Shown in pieces: positions 6,054 to 13,805 of a stretch of 27,421 nucleotides of DNA. The stretch's first letter is position 1. The number at the start of each line of letters is the position of its first letter. The translations under genes and the position numbers were made by a program. Where the stretch lies: positions 1 through 27,421 of the forward strand of contig CADADE010000030.1 of NCBI GenBank assembly GCA_902786615.1, given 5' to 3'. Source of the DNA: Oscillospiraceae bacterium. GTDB taxonomy: Bacteria > Bacillota_A > Clostridia > Oscillospirales > Oscillospiraceae. The notes below the pieces were generated by a model that was not told the DNA's origin, did no database searches, and saw nothing but the letters and a program-made list of their open reading frames with translations.

Positions 6054-7258
6054 TCAAAAGGCTCCGCATCAAGTTCATCTGCGTCAACATGCTGTTCGTC
6101 ACCTGCATGCTGGCCATCCTGTTCGGGACGCTGACGTATTTCATGAGCCGTACCATCGCCAAGGAGAAGACGACCGAGCTGCACCGCATTGCCGCGGAGC
6201 CGGGAAAGAAAATCAGACCTTACGGCGGCAATACAAACGGGGAGTATGTGATGAGCTACTTCACGCTGGAATACGGTCCAGACGGAAAACTGACGGCCTT
6301 TGGCAGCGGTGACTTTGACCTGTCCGACGAGGAAGGGCTGGCCGCGCTGTATGAGCGCGTCATGAACGAAGAGAAAGCGGACGGCGTACTCAAAGACAAT
6401 AATCTGCGCTATTACCGCGCCGAGACGCCCATGGGGGAGAAGGTCGTTTTTGCGGACACCTATGCCGAACGGGCAACCATCAACCATCTGATCCGCAGCT
6501 GCACGTGGCTGGCTGTGGTGAGCTTTGCGGTCTTCTTCGCGGCAAGCCTTCACCTTTCCCGCTGGGCGGTGCGCCCGGTGGAGATCGCCTGGAAGAATCA
6601 AAAACAGTTTGTGGCGGACGCATCCCATGAGCTGAAAACGCCGCTCACGGTCATCATGTCCAATGCGGAGCTTTTGCAGCAGCCGGGCTATGACGAGGCG
6701 CAGCGGAAGAAATTCAGCGACAGCATCCTCATCATGTCCCGCCAGATGCGCCGCCTCGTGGAAAGCCTGCTGGAGCTTGCGCGGCTTGACAGCGTACAGG
6801 GGACAAACGATTTTCAGGAGCTGGACTTTTCCGCCCTGGTGGAGGACTGCATTCTGCCCTTTGAGCCGCTCTTTTTTGAACGCGGACTCCAACTGGAAAG
6901 CGACATGGAAAAGAATCTGCGCGTCAAAGGCAATCAGCAGGCCCTGAGACAGTGCGTGGATATCCTGCTGGACAACGCCCAGAAGTATTCGGAGCCGGGC
7001 GCCGTAAAGCTTTGCCTGCGCCGCAGCGGGCGCAGCGCGGAGCTCAGCGTCGCAAACCCCGCCCCGGCGCTGAAAAGGGGAGAGAGCGAGGACATTTTCA
7101 AGCGCTTTTACCGACGGGACGCGGCCCGCACAGGCTCCGGCAGCTACGGCCTCGGCCTGCCGATCGCCAAGGGCATCGTCGCCCGGCACGGGGGAAAGAT
7201 CAGCTGCGGCTGGGAAGCGGGGGAGATCCTCTTCACCGTTACCCTTCCGATCATATAA
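6050..7258 (+). CDS. membrane sensor histidine kinase
   Basis: A 402-residue partner kinase of the preceding regulator. Transmembrane helices at about 8-31 and 152-170 enclose a 120-residue extracytoplasmic sensor domain I cannot assign. Residues 190-200 (ASHELKTPLT) hold the phospho-accepting His193. The ATP-binding domain has the N box DILLDNAQKYS, FKRFYRRD, and the G2 box GSYGLGLPIAKG. Translation starts at TTG (6050), whose last two bases begin the TGA stop of the regulator (TTGA overlap); GAGGAAG lies just upstream. The coupled start should keep kinase and regulator near one ratio. A strong hairpin follows the stop, so the pair forms its own transcription unit. Confidence 0.93.
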   Translation: MIKRLRIKFICVNMLFVTCMLAILFGTLTYFMSRTIAKEKTTELHRIAAEPGKKIRPYGGNTNGEYVMSYFTLEYGPDGKLTAFGSGDFDLSDEEGLAALYERVMNEEKADGVLKDNNLRYYRAETPMGEKVVFADTYAERATINHLIRSCTWLAVVSFAVFFAASLHLSRWAVRPVEIAWKNQKQFVADASHELKTPLTVIMSNAELLQQPGYDEAQRKKFSDSILIMSRQMRRLVESLLELARLDSVQGTNDFQELDFSALVEDCILPFEPLFFERGLQLESDMEKNLRVKGNQQALRQCVDILLDNAQKYSEPGAVKLCLRRSGRSAELSVANPAPALKRGESEDIFKRFYRRDAARTGSGSYGLGLPIAKGIVARHGGKISCGWEAGEILFTVTLPII

Positions 7259-7264
7259 AAGAAA

Positions 7265-7298
7265 TGCCAAAAGCCCGGCGCAAGCCGGGCTTTTGGCA
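7265..7298. terminator. 15-bp hairpin, likely bidirectional terminator
   Basis: TGCCAAAAGCCCGGC pairs perfectly with GCCGGGCTTTTGGCA around a GCAA loop, seven bases after the kinase stop. On the plus strand the following bases are A-rich rather than T-rich; on the minus strand TTTCTTTTAT follows, so it works best as a second terminator for the minus-strand gene. Confidence 0.7.
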
Positions 7299-7323
7299 TA
7301 AAAAAACCCGGCAGGTGCCGGGT
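7299..7323 (-). terminator. intrinsic terminator of the DUF6465 gene
   Basis: On the minus strand ACCCGGCA and TGCCGGGT form an eight-pair stem with a two-base loop, followed by a run of T (7300-7305 on the complement). It starts eight bases past the stop codon. Confidence 0.85.
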
Positions 7324-7330
7324 GAAGAAA

Positions 7331-7606
7331 TCACCAGAGATCGACATCGCCGGTCTCTTCGCCGCGTACCCAGTACGCTTTGTTCTGGTCGACTCTTACA
7401 TATATTTTGTCAGCGGGGCCGACTTTGGCAAGAATCTCGGCATAGGAGATTTCACCGCCAAGAGGAGACTGAACGATCACTTCTGCAGTCGCCTTCTTTG
7501 CCGCGGGCTTTCTTGCCGCAGGCTTCTTGGCAGCGGGTGCCTCAGCCTTGGGAGCGGCAGCCTTCTTCTCGGCTGCGGTCTCACCGCTTGCTTTTCTGGG
7601 TGCCAT
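7331..7606 (-). CDS. DUF6465 family protein with a histone-like N-terminal tail
   Basis: A 91-residue protein. Residues 1-42 are almost only Ala, Lys, Pro, Arg and Glu, with repeats such as KKPAARKPAAKK, like bacterial histone H1-like tails, and should be disordered and positively charged. Residues 43-91 form a compact domain: VIVQSPLGGEISYAEIL, then DKIYVRVDQNKAYWVRGEE and the end VDLW, which I recognise as the conserved core of DUF6465 in Clostridia. The family has no proven function; nucleic-acid binding is plausible from the tail. The ATG has GGAGGA eight bases upstream. It is monocistronic, with its own promoter, a hairpin at the 5' end of the message and tandem terminators, which suggests strong expression. 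Confidence 0.8.
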   Translation of the reverse strand: MAPRKASGETAAEKKAAAPKAEAPAAKKPAARKPAAKKATAEVIVQSPLGGEISYAEILAKVGPADKIYVRVDQNKAYWVRGEETGDVDLW

Positions 7607-7633
7607 ATATACATCCTCCTTCTTGCGTATTGA

Positions 7634-7653
7634 GATATCTATTTGCAGATATC
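7634..7653 (-). promoter_or_regulatory. 5'-end hairpin / dyad in the DUF6465 leader
   Basis: GATATCT, six bases, AGATATC: seven perfect pairs, starting within a few bases of the expected transcript start. It could be a repressor site or a message-stabilising 5' stem-loop. Confidence 0.45.
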
Positions 7654-7659
7654 GCCCTG

Positions 7660-7687
7660 ATTATACCACGACTTCTCTAAAAATCAA
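7660..7687 (-). promoter_or_regulatory. sigma-A promoter of the DUF6465 gene
   Basis: On the minus strand: TTGATT (7682-7687), 16-base spacer, perfect TATAAT (7660-7665). Confidence 0.65.
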
Positions 7688-7728
7688 CCATTATTTGAAC
7701 TAAATTCGTGATAAATCCAAATTGATCG

Positions 7729-8271
7729 TCACTGAATATAGACGATTGCCGTCTTTTGGAAAGCAGAGACGAACTGTGAGCAGGCGGAATAGAACAGGCA
7801 CCCGGCGTAAATATAGACCAGATCGGTAGTGGAGTGCAGGAAAAGCACAGCCACGACGGCGGAAACGGCAATGGCCAGATTTACAATGCCGGAGCCGAGA
7901 CTCTGCTTCCAGGCGGGGGCGCCGAAGCGGCGGGCCTCCATCGCGAGCAGAATGTCCATGACGCCCGCGAAGGCGTGCATACCGAGCAGATACAGCATGA
8001 TGTACATATGCGGATCGTCCACCATACAGAGCGTGAAAATCGCAAGATCCAGAACGATGATGCCCTTGTACAGGATGGAAGCGCCGCCCACCATGTGACG
8101 TGCCATGGTGAAATACAGGATGAGGCAGCGGATACCGTAGACCAGCATCGAGACACAGAGGATCAGAGCCACAATATAAAGGCCCAGATCCGGCTCCGCG
8201 ATCAGCACCGCACAGCAGACCAGCATGAGCAGACCGACCAGTATTTTTTTGAAACGCTGCATTTTAGTCAT
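7729..8271 (-). CDS. DUF308/HdeD-like integral membrane protein
   Basis: A 180-residue, very hydrophobic protein with about six membrane helices in three pairs, the layout of HdeD/DUF308 proteins (usual length about 180-190 residues). No catalytic motif is visible. Helices are clear at about 10-28, 30-53, 64-81, 85-107, 121-142 and 147-167. I chose the ATG at 8271 with GGAGG nine bases upstream over a TTG at 8289 that would lie on top of that ribosome site. It overlaps the end of the DUF6765 gene by eight bases and is last in a three-gene operon. HdeD of E. coli is linked to acid resistance, but the role here is unknown. No terminator is visible after it. Confidence 0.65.
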   Translation of the reverse strand: MTKMQRFKKILVGLLMLVCCAVLIAEPDLGLYIVALILCVSMLVYGIRCLILYFTMARHMVGGASILYKGIIVLDLAIFTLCMVDDPHMYIMLYLLGMHAFAGVMDILLAMEARRFGAPAWKQSLGSGIVNLAIAVSAVVAVLFLHSTTDLVYIYAGCLFYSACSQFVSAFQKTAIVYIQ

Positions 8272-9433
8272 GTCGCTGTTCCTCCGCAAGTACTTCGATC
8301 AGCTTGATATAATCCCTGATGCCCTGAAAGCCCTTCTCCGCATAGTCCACCGAAAAGCCCGCGAGCAGGTTCCCGGACTTGAAAATTTTATTCGTAACCA
8401 TGCTCTTCTGTGCGAGAGACGCCAGAATAAAGCGCCCGATAAAGCACTTGTTTTTCTCGTCCTCCGCAGCGTTCATGTATTCGGCCTGGTATTTGTTGAG
8501 GTCAAAATCCTCGATCGTCTGACCGGAGAGCTTTTCGCCCAGCGCCCGCCAGTCGGCACAGGCGTCAAGCTGGCGCTTGCCGATGATCCGCCGGATCTCC
8601 TCTTCCCAGGGGGCGACGGCCTCAGTATCATAACGCCCTGTCTCAAAAACGGGGATCAGGCCGCGCAGGTATTTGAGCGCGTAAACCATCTGACAGAAGG
8701 CGTGGTAATAGTCGCTGGGGTTATCCTTGGTGATCTCCTCATAATCGCCCCAGGCGGGAAGGTATTTATAACGGATAAAGCTGTAATCCGGCAGATGGCC
8801 CGCCCGGCCGTGGCCCAGATTCATGATGGAGTTTTCGCTGCCCTGATAGATGCTGCTGTTGTAAATCCCTTTTTCCACATCGTCCGGGCTGCCGGGGCTG
8901 TGTCGAAAGTCGATGCGCCGCTGCTCAAATCCCGCGTCGGTCGGGAGAAGCTCATAGAAGTAGCGGTTGGTGTTGTTGATGACAAGGGAGGGCGTACCGG
9001 CAAAATAGCTGTGCGCCCAGGTGTCGGCCAGCACATGCATCGCAATGCCGACAGCTTGAAGGCTGCCGCCCTTTGCAAGCTTGACCGTGTCGACCAGCAG
9101 CGCCCCGTTCGGCCTGCAGATCAGGCGAAATTTGTTGCGATACATAAGCCCTGCCTTTTTGACCTCGGCCTGCAGATCGCCGGGCAGAAAGTGGAAGGAG
9201 GCCCAGATGCGCGTGATGTCCTGCAGGCCGACAAGATCGGTGCGGGCGTCCATCAGCTCAAGCTGGAGCTGCGTCGTCGCGGCGTTGCGCGGCGCCCTGA
9301 GCTTGGACAGCAGCGTGCGCGAGCAGAGATCCACAAACTGCGCGCTGTACGCGATGTCAAGGCTTTCCTCGTGAGAGTAGCCCGCGAGGAAAGCGGCGCA
9401 GTAGGTCGCGTAATAATGAAAATCCCTCTGCAT
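8264..9433 (-). CDS. DUF6765 family protein, possible zinc-dependent hydrolase fold
   Basis: A 389-residue soluble protein with no signal peptide. Its start MQRDFHYYATYCAAFLAGYS and the block HVLADTWAHSYFAG (133-146) are what I recognise as DUF6765, a family common in gut Clostridia without known function. The HxxxDxxxH motif (His133, Asp137, His141), with extra acid and His residues at the N terminus (Asp4, His6, His21, Asp35), resembles the zinc ligands of the phospholipase C / S1-P1 nuclease fold, where HxxxD sits in a similar helix. Metal binding is inference from this pattern. The ATG has GGAGGG seven bases upstream and lies three bases past the upstream gene. Neighbours are two small membrane proteins, suggesting an envelope or membrane-lipid context. 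Confidence 0.7.
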   Translation of the reverse strand: MQRDFHYYATYCAAFLAGYSHEESLDIAYSAQFVDLCSRTLLSKLRAPRNAATTQLQLELMDARTDLVGLQDITRIWASFHFLPGDLQAEVKKAGLMYRNKFRLICRPNGALLVDTVKLAKGGSLQAVGIAMHVLADTWAHSYFAGTPSLVINNTNRYFYELLPTDAGFEQRRIDFRHSPGSPDDVEKGIYNSSIYQGSENSIMNLGHGRAGHLPDYSFIRYKYLPAWGDYEEITKDNPSDYYHAFCQMVYALKYLRGLIPVFETGRYDTEAVAPWEEEIRRIIGKRQLDACADWRALGEKLSGQTIEDFDLNKYQAEYMNAAEDEKNKCFIGRFILASLAQKSMVTNKIFKSGNLLAGFSVDYAEKGFQGIRDYIKLIEVLAEEQRHD

Positions 9434-9436
9434 GAC

Positions 9437-9916
9437 TCAGCCCTCCAGCTGCCGGCTCAGGCGCCTGACCAGAACCGCGTTATAAATCAGCTGCGCCAGG
9501 AGCACGATGGATGTTAGATCCACGACCAGCGAAACCACATAGTCCACCAGAGCGGCGTCCCCGCCCTTATAGTCATAGGTGAAAAGATACGCAAGCCAGC
9601 TTGCGATGTTCACAATCAGCATCAGCACCGCGAGGACGATGTAGGCTTTGCCCTTTTTCTGACCGATGCCCTCCGCGCGCGCGGAAAGACCAACGTACAA
9701 ACGCAGACCCAGATCGATCAGCAGAAAAAAGGTGACCAGACCATAGGCGACCACCAGGGCGGCTTTCCGGTACTCTTCCGGGACCTCCAGGGTCAGGGGA
9801 ATGGGATCGACCAGCATGTAGAGATAGGTTTTCAGCATGCTCCATACGCCGAAAGCAATCACGCCCCCGCCAAGTGTGAACAGATTGGTCCTGCGGCGGC
9901 GAAGTTCCGTTTCCAT
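9437..9916 (-). CDS. four-helix membrane protein of unknown function
   Basis: A 159-residue protein that I do not recognise. It starts with a charged METELRRRR and has four hydrophobic segments at about 14-34, 54-77, 92-112 and 122-147, with short charged loops. There is no signal peptide or motif. The ATG at 9916 has AAGGA six bases upstream; the frame remains open to 10060 but the extra 48 residues have no ribosome site and are unlike the rest. It is first in an operon with the DUF6765 and DUF308-like genes (gaps of 3 bases and an 8-base overlap). TATATT at 9951-9956 on the minus strand may be its -10 box, with no clear -35. Confidence 0.65.
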   Translation of the reverse strand: METELRRRRTNLFTLGGGVIAFGVWSMLKTYLYMLVDPIPLTLEVPEEYRKAALVVAYGLVTFFLLIDLGLRLYVGLSARAEGIGQKKGKAYIVLAVLMLIVNIASWLAYLFTYDYKGGDAALVDYVVSLVVDLTSIVLLAQLIYNAVLVRRLSRQLEG

Positions 9917-10028
9917 AAAAAATCCTTCTTCTATAAAAATCAGTAACGCCAATATAGCACAAATTGCGGGAAAGGAAAAGTGCGAAAGCAATTTTTGAAT
10001 GTTTTGCTGATTTTTCTTTCCAAAAAGA

Positions 10029-10057
10029 TATACAACCGCAGCTCGCCGTGATATAAT
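10029..10057 (+). promoter_or_regulatory. candidate promoter of the polyphosphate-polymerase operon
   Basis: TATACA (10029-10034), 17-base spacer, perfect TATAAT (10052-10057). The transcript would have a leader of about 80 bases before the first gene. Confidence 0.5.
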
Positions 10058-10145
10058 CACAAAACAGCCTGAAAAGAACCGGCGTCATTTTCAGTTTCTT
10101 CATGTTTTCTTTAAGCTTTTTTTCAGCAACTGAGGGTATTCTTGC

Positions 10146-10850
10146 ATGGAACGAACGAGAGAAGGGATAAAAGTGGAACTGCAATACCGGCATGAGTGGA
10201 AGCATGAGATCAGCTTTGCCGATCTGCTTGCCATACGCCAGCGCCTGCGCGCCGTCGCAGAGAGCGATCCCCACGCAAAAAACGGCAAATACCTGATCCG
10301 CAGCCTCTATTTTGACAATCTCAACGACAAGGCGTTGCGGGAAAAAATCGACGGGGTGAATCTGCGGGAGAAGTTCCGCATCCGCTATTATAACGGCGAT
10401 TCCTCCGTCATCCATCTGGAAAAGAAGAGCAAGCGCGCGGGCCTCGGCACCAAGTTCAGCGCCGCGCTGAGCCCGGAGGAGGCGCAGAGCATCGTGGACG
10501 GCAGGCTCGACTGGATGCTCGACAGCGGCAGACCCCTGGTGCAGGAGCTGTACTGCAAGATGTATTATCAGGGCCTGCGGCCGAAAACCATCGTCGATTA
10601 TACGCGCGAGCCCTTTATTTACCGCCCCAGCAATGTCCGCGTCACCTTTGACTATGACATCCGCACAGGGCTCAGCTGCACGGATTTTCTCGATCCCGAC
10701 TGCCCGACCGTTCCCGCCGGGGACGCGCTCATCCTCATGGAGGTGAAGTGGGACGCGTTTCTTCCCTCTATCATCCGCGACGCGGTGCAGACGCCCGGAC
10801 GCCGGGCAGAGGCCTTCTCCAAGTACGCCCGGTGCAGGATCTACGGATAG
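10146..10850 (+). CDS. VTC-domain polyphosphate polymerase
   Basis: A 234-residue protein made of a single VTC catalytic domain, the fold of yeast Vtc4, which polymerises the terminal phosphate of ATP into polyphosphate inside a basic tunnel. Visible family blocks: YRHEWKHEI (14-22), IRSLYFDN (51-58, basic Arg), FRIRYYN (77-83), LEKKSK (91-96), VDYTREPF and the late acidic LMEVKWD. These alternating Lys/Arg and Glu residues line the tunnel in characterised members. Two starts are possible: ATG at 10146 (GAGGG nine bases upstream) and GTG at 10173 (AAGGGA upstream, nearer the usual family start). It is followed by DUF4956 and a beta-helix protein, a grouping known from other Firmicutes. There is no SPX domain or membrane helix, so membrane attachment would come from DUF4956. 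Confidence 0.88.
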   Translation: MERTREGIKVELQYRHEWKHEISFADLLAIRQRLRAVAESDPHAKNGKYLIRSLYFDNLNDKALREKIDGVNLREKFRIRYYNGDSSVIHLEKKSKRAGLGTKFSAALSPEEAQSIVDGRLDWMLDSGRPLVQELYCKMYYQGLRPKTIVDYTREPFIYRPSNVRVTFDYDIRTGLSCTDFLDPDCPTVPAGDALILMEVKWDAFLPSIIRDAVQTPGRRAEAFSKYARCRIYG

Positions 10851-10930
10851 TATCCCATGGAGCGCGCGCGCAGATCGTACGCGGCTTTGAAATAACAGAA
10901 CAGAGGAACAAAACATAAGGAGCTTTTACA

Positions 10931-11602
10931 ATGACCTTTCATGACATCTTTAAATCCAGCTTTCTGGAAAACGTGAACGCCATCAGCGTTCTGGACATGG
11001 CGCTGGCGCTGCTGCTGGCCTTCGGCCTCGGTCTCTTCATCTTCTTCGTGTATAAGAAGACCTACGCGGGCGTGATGTTTTCCTCCAGCTTCGGCGTGAC
11101 CCTCGTCGCCCTGACGATGATCACCACTCTCGTGATCCTCGCCGTCACGTCCAACATCGTGCTGTCTCTCGGCATGGTGGGCGCTCTGTCCATCGTCCGT
11201 TTCCGCACGGCCATCAAGGAGCCGCTTGACATCGCGTTTCTCTTTTGGGCAATCGCCGCGGGCATTGTGCTGGCGGCGGGGATGATTCCGCTGGCCGTTT
11301 TCGGCAGCGTCTTTATCGGCGTCATCATTCTGGTTTTCGCAAACCGCAAGGATATGACAAAGCCCTTCATCGTAGTCATCGACTGCGACGGGCACAGCAG
11401 TGAGACCGCCGCTCTGCGCCTGCTGGCGGAGCATACCACCCGCATGAGCGTCAAGAGCAAGACTGCCCGCAAAAACGCGGTGGAGCTGAATGTGGAGGTT
11501 CGCCTCAAGGGCGGCAACACCGATTTTGTCAATGCGCTTTCCGACATCCCGGGCGTCGACAGCGCGGTTCTGGTCAGCTACAACGGCGATTACATGGGTT
11601 AA
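10931..11602 (+). CDS. DUF4956 family membrane protein
   Basis: A 223-residue protein with four membrane helices in the first 140 residues (about 19-41, 50-75, 100-118 and 120-137) and a soluble ACT-like C-terminal domain of about 80 residues. The loop MVGALSIVRFRTAIKEP after helix 2 is the signature I associate with DUF4956, where conserved Arg residues face the cytoplasm. The family often accompanies VTC polymerases and may handle polyphosphate or phosphate at the membrane; this is inference from association. AAGGAG lies ten bases before the ATG. It is separated from the polymerase by 80 bases without a terminator and from the next gene by 12 bases. Confidence 0.85.
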   Translation: MTFHDIFKSSFLENVNAISVLDMALALLLAFGLGLFIFFVYKKTYAGVMFSSSFGVTLVALTMITTLVILAVTSNIVLSLGMVGALSIVRFRTAIKEPLDIAFLFWAIAAGIVLAAGMIPLAVFGSVFIGVIILVFANRKDMTKPFIVVIDCDGHSSETAALRLLAEHTTRMSVKSKTARKNAVELNVEVRLKGGNTDFVNALSDIPGVDSAVLVSYNGDYMG

Positions 11603-11614
11603 GGAGGGGCATAG

Positions 11615-13711
11615 GTGTCAACGCACAAGTATATTGATCTGATATGCGTTGCCGTCCTTATCTGCACCGTCCTGATCACAGCCCTGTTCATGAACGGCTC
11701 ACGCCTGGGCATCGAGACCGTGACGGACGGGGACGCGGAGGGCAGCAGCGATTCCGCCTTCTTTACCCAAAATGACCGCGACGGAAGCTGGAACAGCCTC
11801 ACCGCAACCCAGATCAGACTGTCCGGCGACCGGGCCACAGTCTCCGGCGGCGGGGCCTATGTCTACGGCGGGGACGTTGTGATTGCCCAGTCGGGCCGTT
11901 ATGTGGTCAGCGGCACGCTGGACGAGGGCAGACTCCGCGTGAATGCCGAAAACAACTCCAAGGTCTGGATCATGCTGAACGGGGTGGAGATCAACTGCTC
12001 CGACGATGCGGCTTTCCGCATCGAGCAGGCGGACAAGGTCTTTCTGACCCTGGCCGAGGGGACGGAAAACAGCCTCACGAGCGGTGCGGAATACTCCGAA
12101 AACGCTCTGGCCGACAATACCGGCGGCGCGATTTACGCCCACGACGATCTCACCATCAACGGCAGCGGGAGCCTGCGCGTCACGGCGGGCTACAAGCACG
12201 GCATCGACGCCAATGACGAGCTGGTCATCACCGGCGGCAGCATCAGCATCGAAGCGCCGGGCGACGGTCTCCATGTGAACGAGGGCCTGCGGATCGAAAA
12301 CGCCGCCCTCACCATCAAGGCTGGGGATGAGGGCGCACATGTGCAGGGAACGGAAGCCCTGCTCTATATCGCCTCCGGCAGCCTCAGCATCGACAGTACC
12401 GGCGCAGGCCTCAAGAGTGTGTGCGATCTGCGCATCGACGGCGGCACGATCCAAGTCAAATCCGCGGCTGACGGCATCCACAGCGAGGGGACCCTCACAA
12501 TTGCGGACGGAGAAATCAGCATCAGCGCGGGGGACGACGGCGTCCACGCCGAAAAGTCCGTCGCCATCTCCGGCGGCAAGCTTCTTATCAGCGAGTGCTA
12601 TGAGGGCATTGAAGCCCTGACCATCGACGTCAGCGGCGGCGAAATTGAAATCTACCCCAGCGACGACGGCATGAACGCCAATGGCGGCAGCGGCTTCGGC
12701 GGCATGTTCGGCCGGCCCGGCGCGGCGCAGAGCATGGATACGCAGCCTGCGACGCAGACCGAGGATACCGAAACCTGGATCCATATCAGTGGCGGTAGCG
12801 TCACCGTGGTCAACAGCGTCGCCCGCGACGCAGACGGCCTGGACTCCAACAAGGACATCGTCATCAGCGGCGGCACCGTGCGCGTGAGTCTCACCGCCTC
12901 CGGCAGCAACAACGCCATAGACTTCGGCAGCGAGAGCGGCGGCACCTGCGTCATCACCGGCGGCAATGTCGTGGCCTGCGGCAGCTCCATGATGGCCGAG
13001 GGCTTCAGCGACGCCTCGACCCAATGCTCGATCTTCTATAATCTGGGCTACAGTGTGCCCGCCGATACAAGCGTGCGCGTGCTGGACGCCGCGGGCAAGG
13101 AGCTTCTCAGCTACACCGCGCCCTGCACCTTCTCCTCCGTGACCCTGAGTTCGCCGGAGATGAAGCTCGGCGAGACCTATACCGTCATGATCGACGAAAA
13201 GGAACAGCCGGTCACCCTGGACAGCGTCAGCACCACCTGCGGAGAAAGCGAGATCGGCGGCATGGGCTGGGGCAGCATGCGCCAGCGCGGCGATAACGCC
13301 GACGGGGGCGAAGGCTTCCATGGTCGCGGCAATCGCCAGGGTACGGAACCCAACGGTGACGGCGTAAGCCCGGAGATGGACGGTGAGAGACCACCTTTCG
13401 CAGAGGGCTTCATGCCTCCGGACTTTGGACAGGGCGGCACCATGCCCCCGGATATGAGCTTCCCGCCCCAGGGCATCGACGGCGAGATGCCGACGCCTCC
13501 GGACATGAAAACCGGCCCCGACGGGATGCAGGGCATGCAGCAGCGCGGGACGGAGGCTCCTGCGCCTGAGACCCCCGCGCCGGAAGCAACGGCGGAGGCC
13601 GCAGTCGTGACCGGCCCGCAGCCGGTCAGCGCCTCAACCTGGCTGATGGTCGGCGCATGCGCCCTCGTTCTGATCTTGGGTGTGCTGTTCGCCATGAAAT
13701 ACAGACCGTGA
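11615..13711 (+). CDS. membrane-anchored beta-helix carbohydrate-binding-type protein (DUF4353)
   Basis: A 698-residue surface protein starting at GTG, with AGGAGGGG upstream. An uncleaved N-terminal helix (about 8-28) is followed by a right-handed beta-helix region (about 75-440) built of turns with ISGG, ITGG and DDGVHA/DDGMNA-type loops. This matches DUF4353, whose member Cthe_2159 from Clostridium thermocellum binds acidic polysaccharide and cellulose. Residues about 555-660 are a low-complexity tail rich in Gly, Met, Pro and Asp, and a second membrane helix lies at about 674-693 followed by KYRP. The protein is thus held at both ends, or the C-terminal helix is a retention anchor. Many Asp-rich turns could bind calcium. 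It is the third gene of the polyphosphate operon, and a strong terminator follows. The ligand is unknown. Confidence 0.83.
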   Translation: MSTHKYIDLICVAVLICTVLITALFMNGSRLGIETVTDGDAEGSSDSAFFTQNDRDGSWNSLTATQIRLSGDRATVSGGGAYVYGGDVVIAQSGRYVVSGTLDEGRLRVNAENNSKVWIMLNGVEINCSDDAAFRIEQADKVFLTLAEGTENSLTSGAEYSENALADNTGGAIYAHDDLTINGSGSLRVTAGYKHGIDANDELVITGGSISIEAPGDGLHVNEGLRIENAALTIKAGDEGAHVQGTEALLYIASGSLSIDSTGAGLKSVCDLRIDGGTIQVKSAADGIHSEGTLTIADGEISISAGDDGVHAEKSVAISGGKLLISECYEGIEALTIDVSGGEIEIYPSDDGMNANGGSGFGGMFGRPGAAQSMDTQPATQTEDTETWIHISGGSVTVVNSVARDADGLDSNKDIVISGGTVRVSLTASGSNNAIDFGSESGGTCVITGGNVVACGSSMMAEGFSDASTQCSIFYNLGYSVPADTSVRVLDAAGKELLSYTAPCTFSSVTLSSPEMKLGETYTVMIDEKEQPVTLDSVSTTCGESEIGGMGWGSMRQRGDNADGGEGFHGRGNRQGTEPNGDGVSPEMDGERPPFAEGFMPPDFGQGGTMPPDMSFPPQGIDGEMPTPPDMKTGPDGMQGMQQRGTEAPAPETPAPEATAEAAVVTGPQPVSASTWLMVGACALVLILGVLFAMKYRP

Positions 13712-13715
13712 TCCC

Positions 13716-13741
13716 TGCCCCCGGGCGAATGCCCGGGGGCA
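13716..13741 (+). terminator. intrinsic terminator of the polyphosphate operon
   Basis: TGCCCCCGGGC pairs with GCCCGGGGGCA around GAAT; a modest T-rich stretch (ATCTGATTTTGTCTT) follows. It starts five bases past the stop. Confidence 0.82.
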
Positions 13742-13754
13742 ATCTGATTTTGTC

Positions 13755-13783
13755 TTGTGCTCAGTCGGAAAAGCGTGTAAAAT
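13755..13783 (+). promoter_or_regulatory. sigma-A promoter of the CARF-nuclease gene
   Basis: TTGTGC (13755-13760), 17-base spacer, TAAAAT (13778-13783). The predicted start near 13790 leaves only the ribosome site before the ATG at 13806, which rules out the longer open frame from 13755. Confidence 0.65.
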
Positions 13784-13805
13784 AGAGGAAAAGGGAGGCG
13801 GGAGT

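Noticed and set aside
6029..7270. 413-codon open frame on the minus strand
   Set aside because: Antisense to the histidine kinase, which has all its boxes; it also runs into the terminator hairpin.
12130..12960. Many GGCGGC/ATCAGC-type repeats as a possible repeat array
   Set aside because: They are the codon-level trace of the ISGG/ITGG turns of the beta-helix protein.
11699..13321. 540-codon open frame on the minus strand
   Set aside because: Complement of the repetitive beta-helix gene; no ribosome site or known motif.
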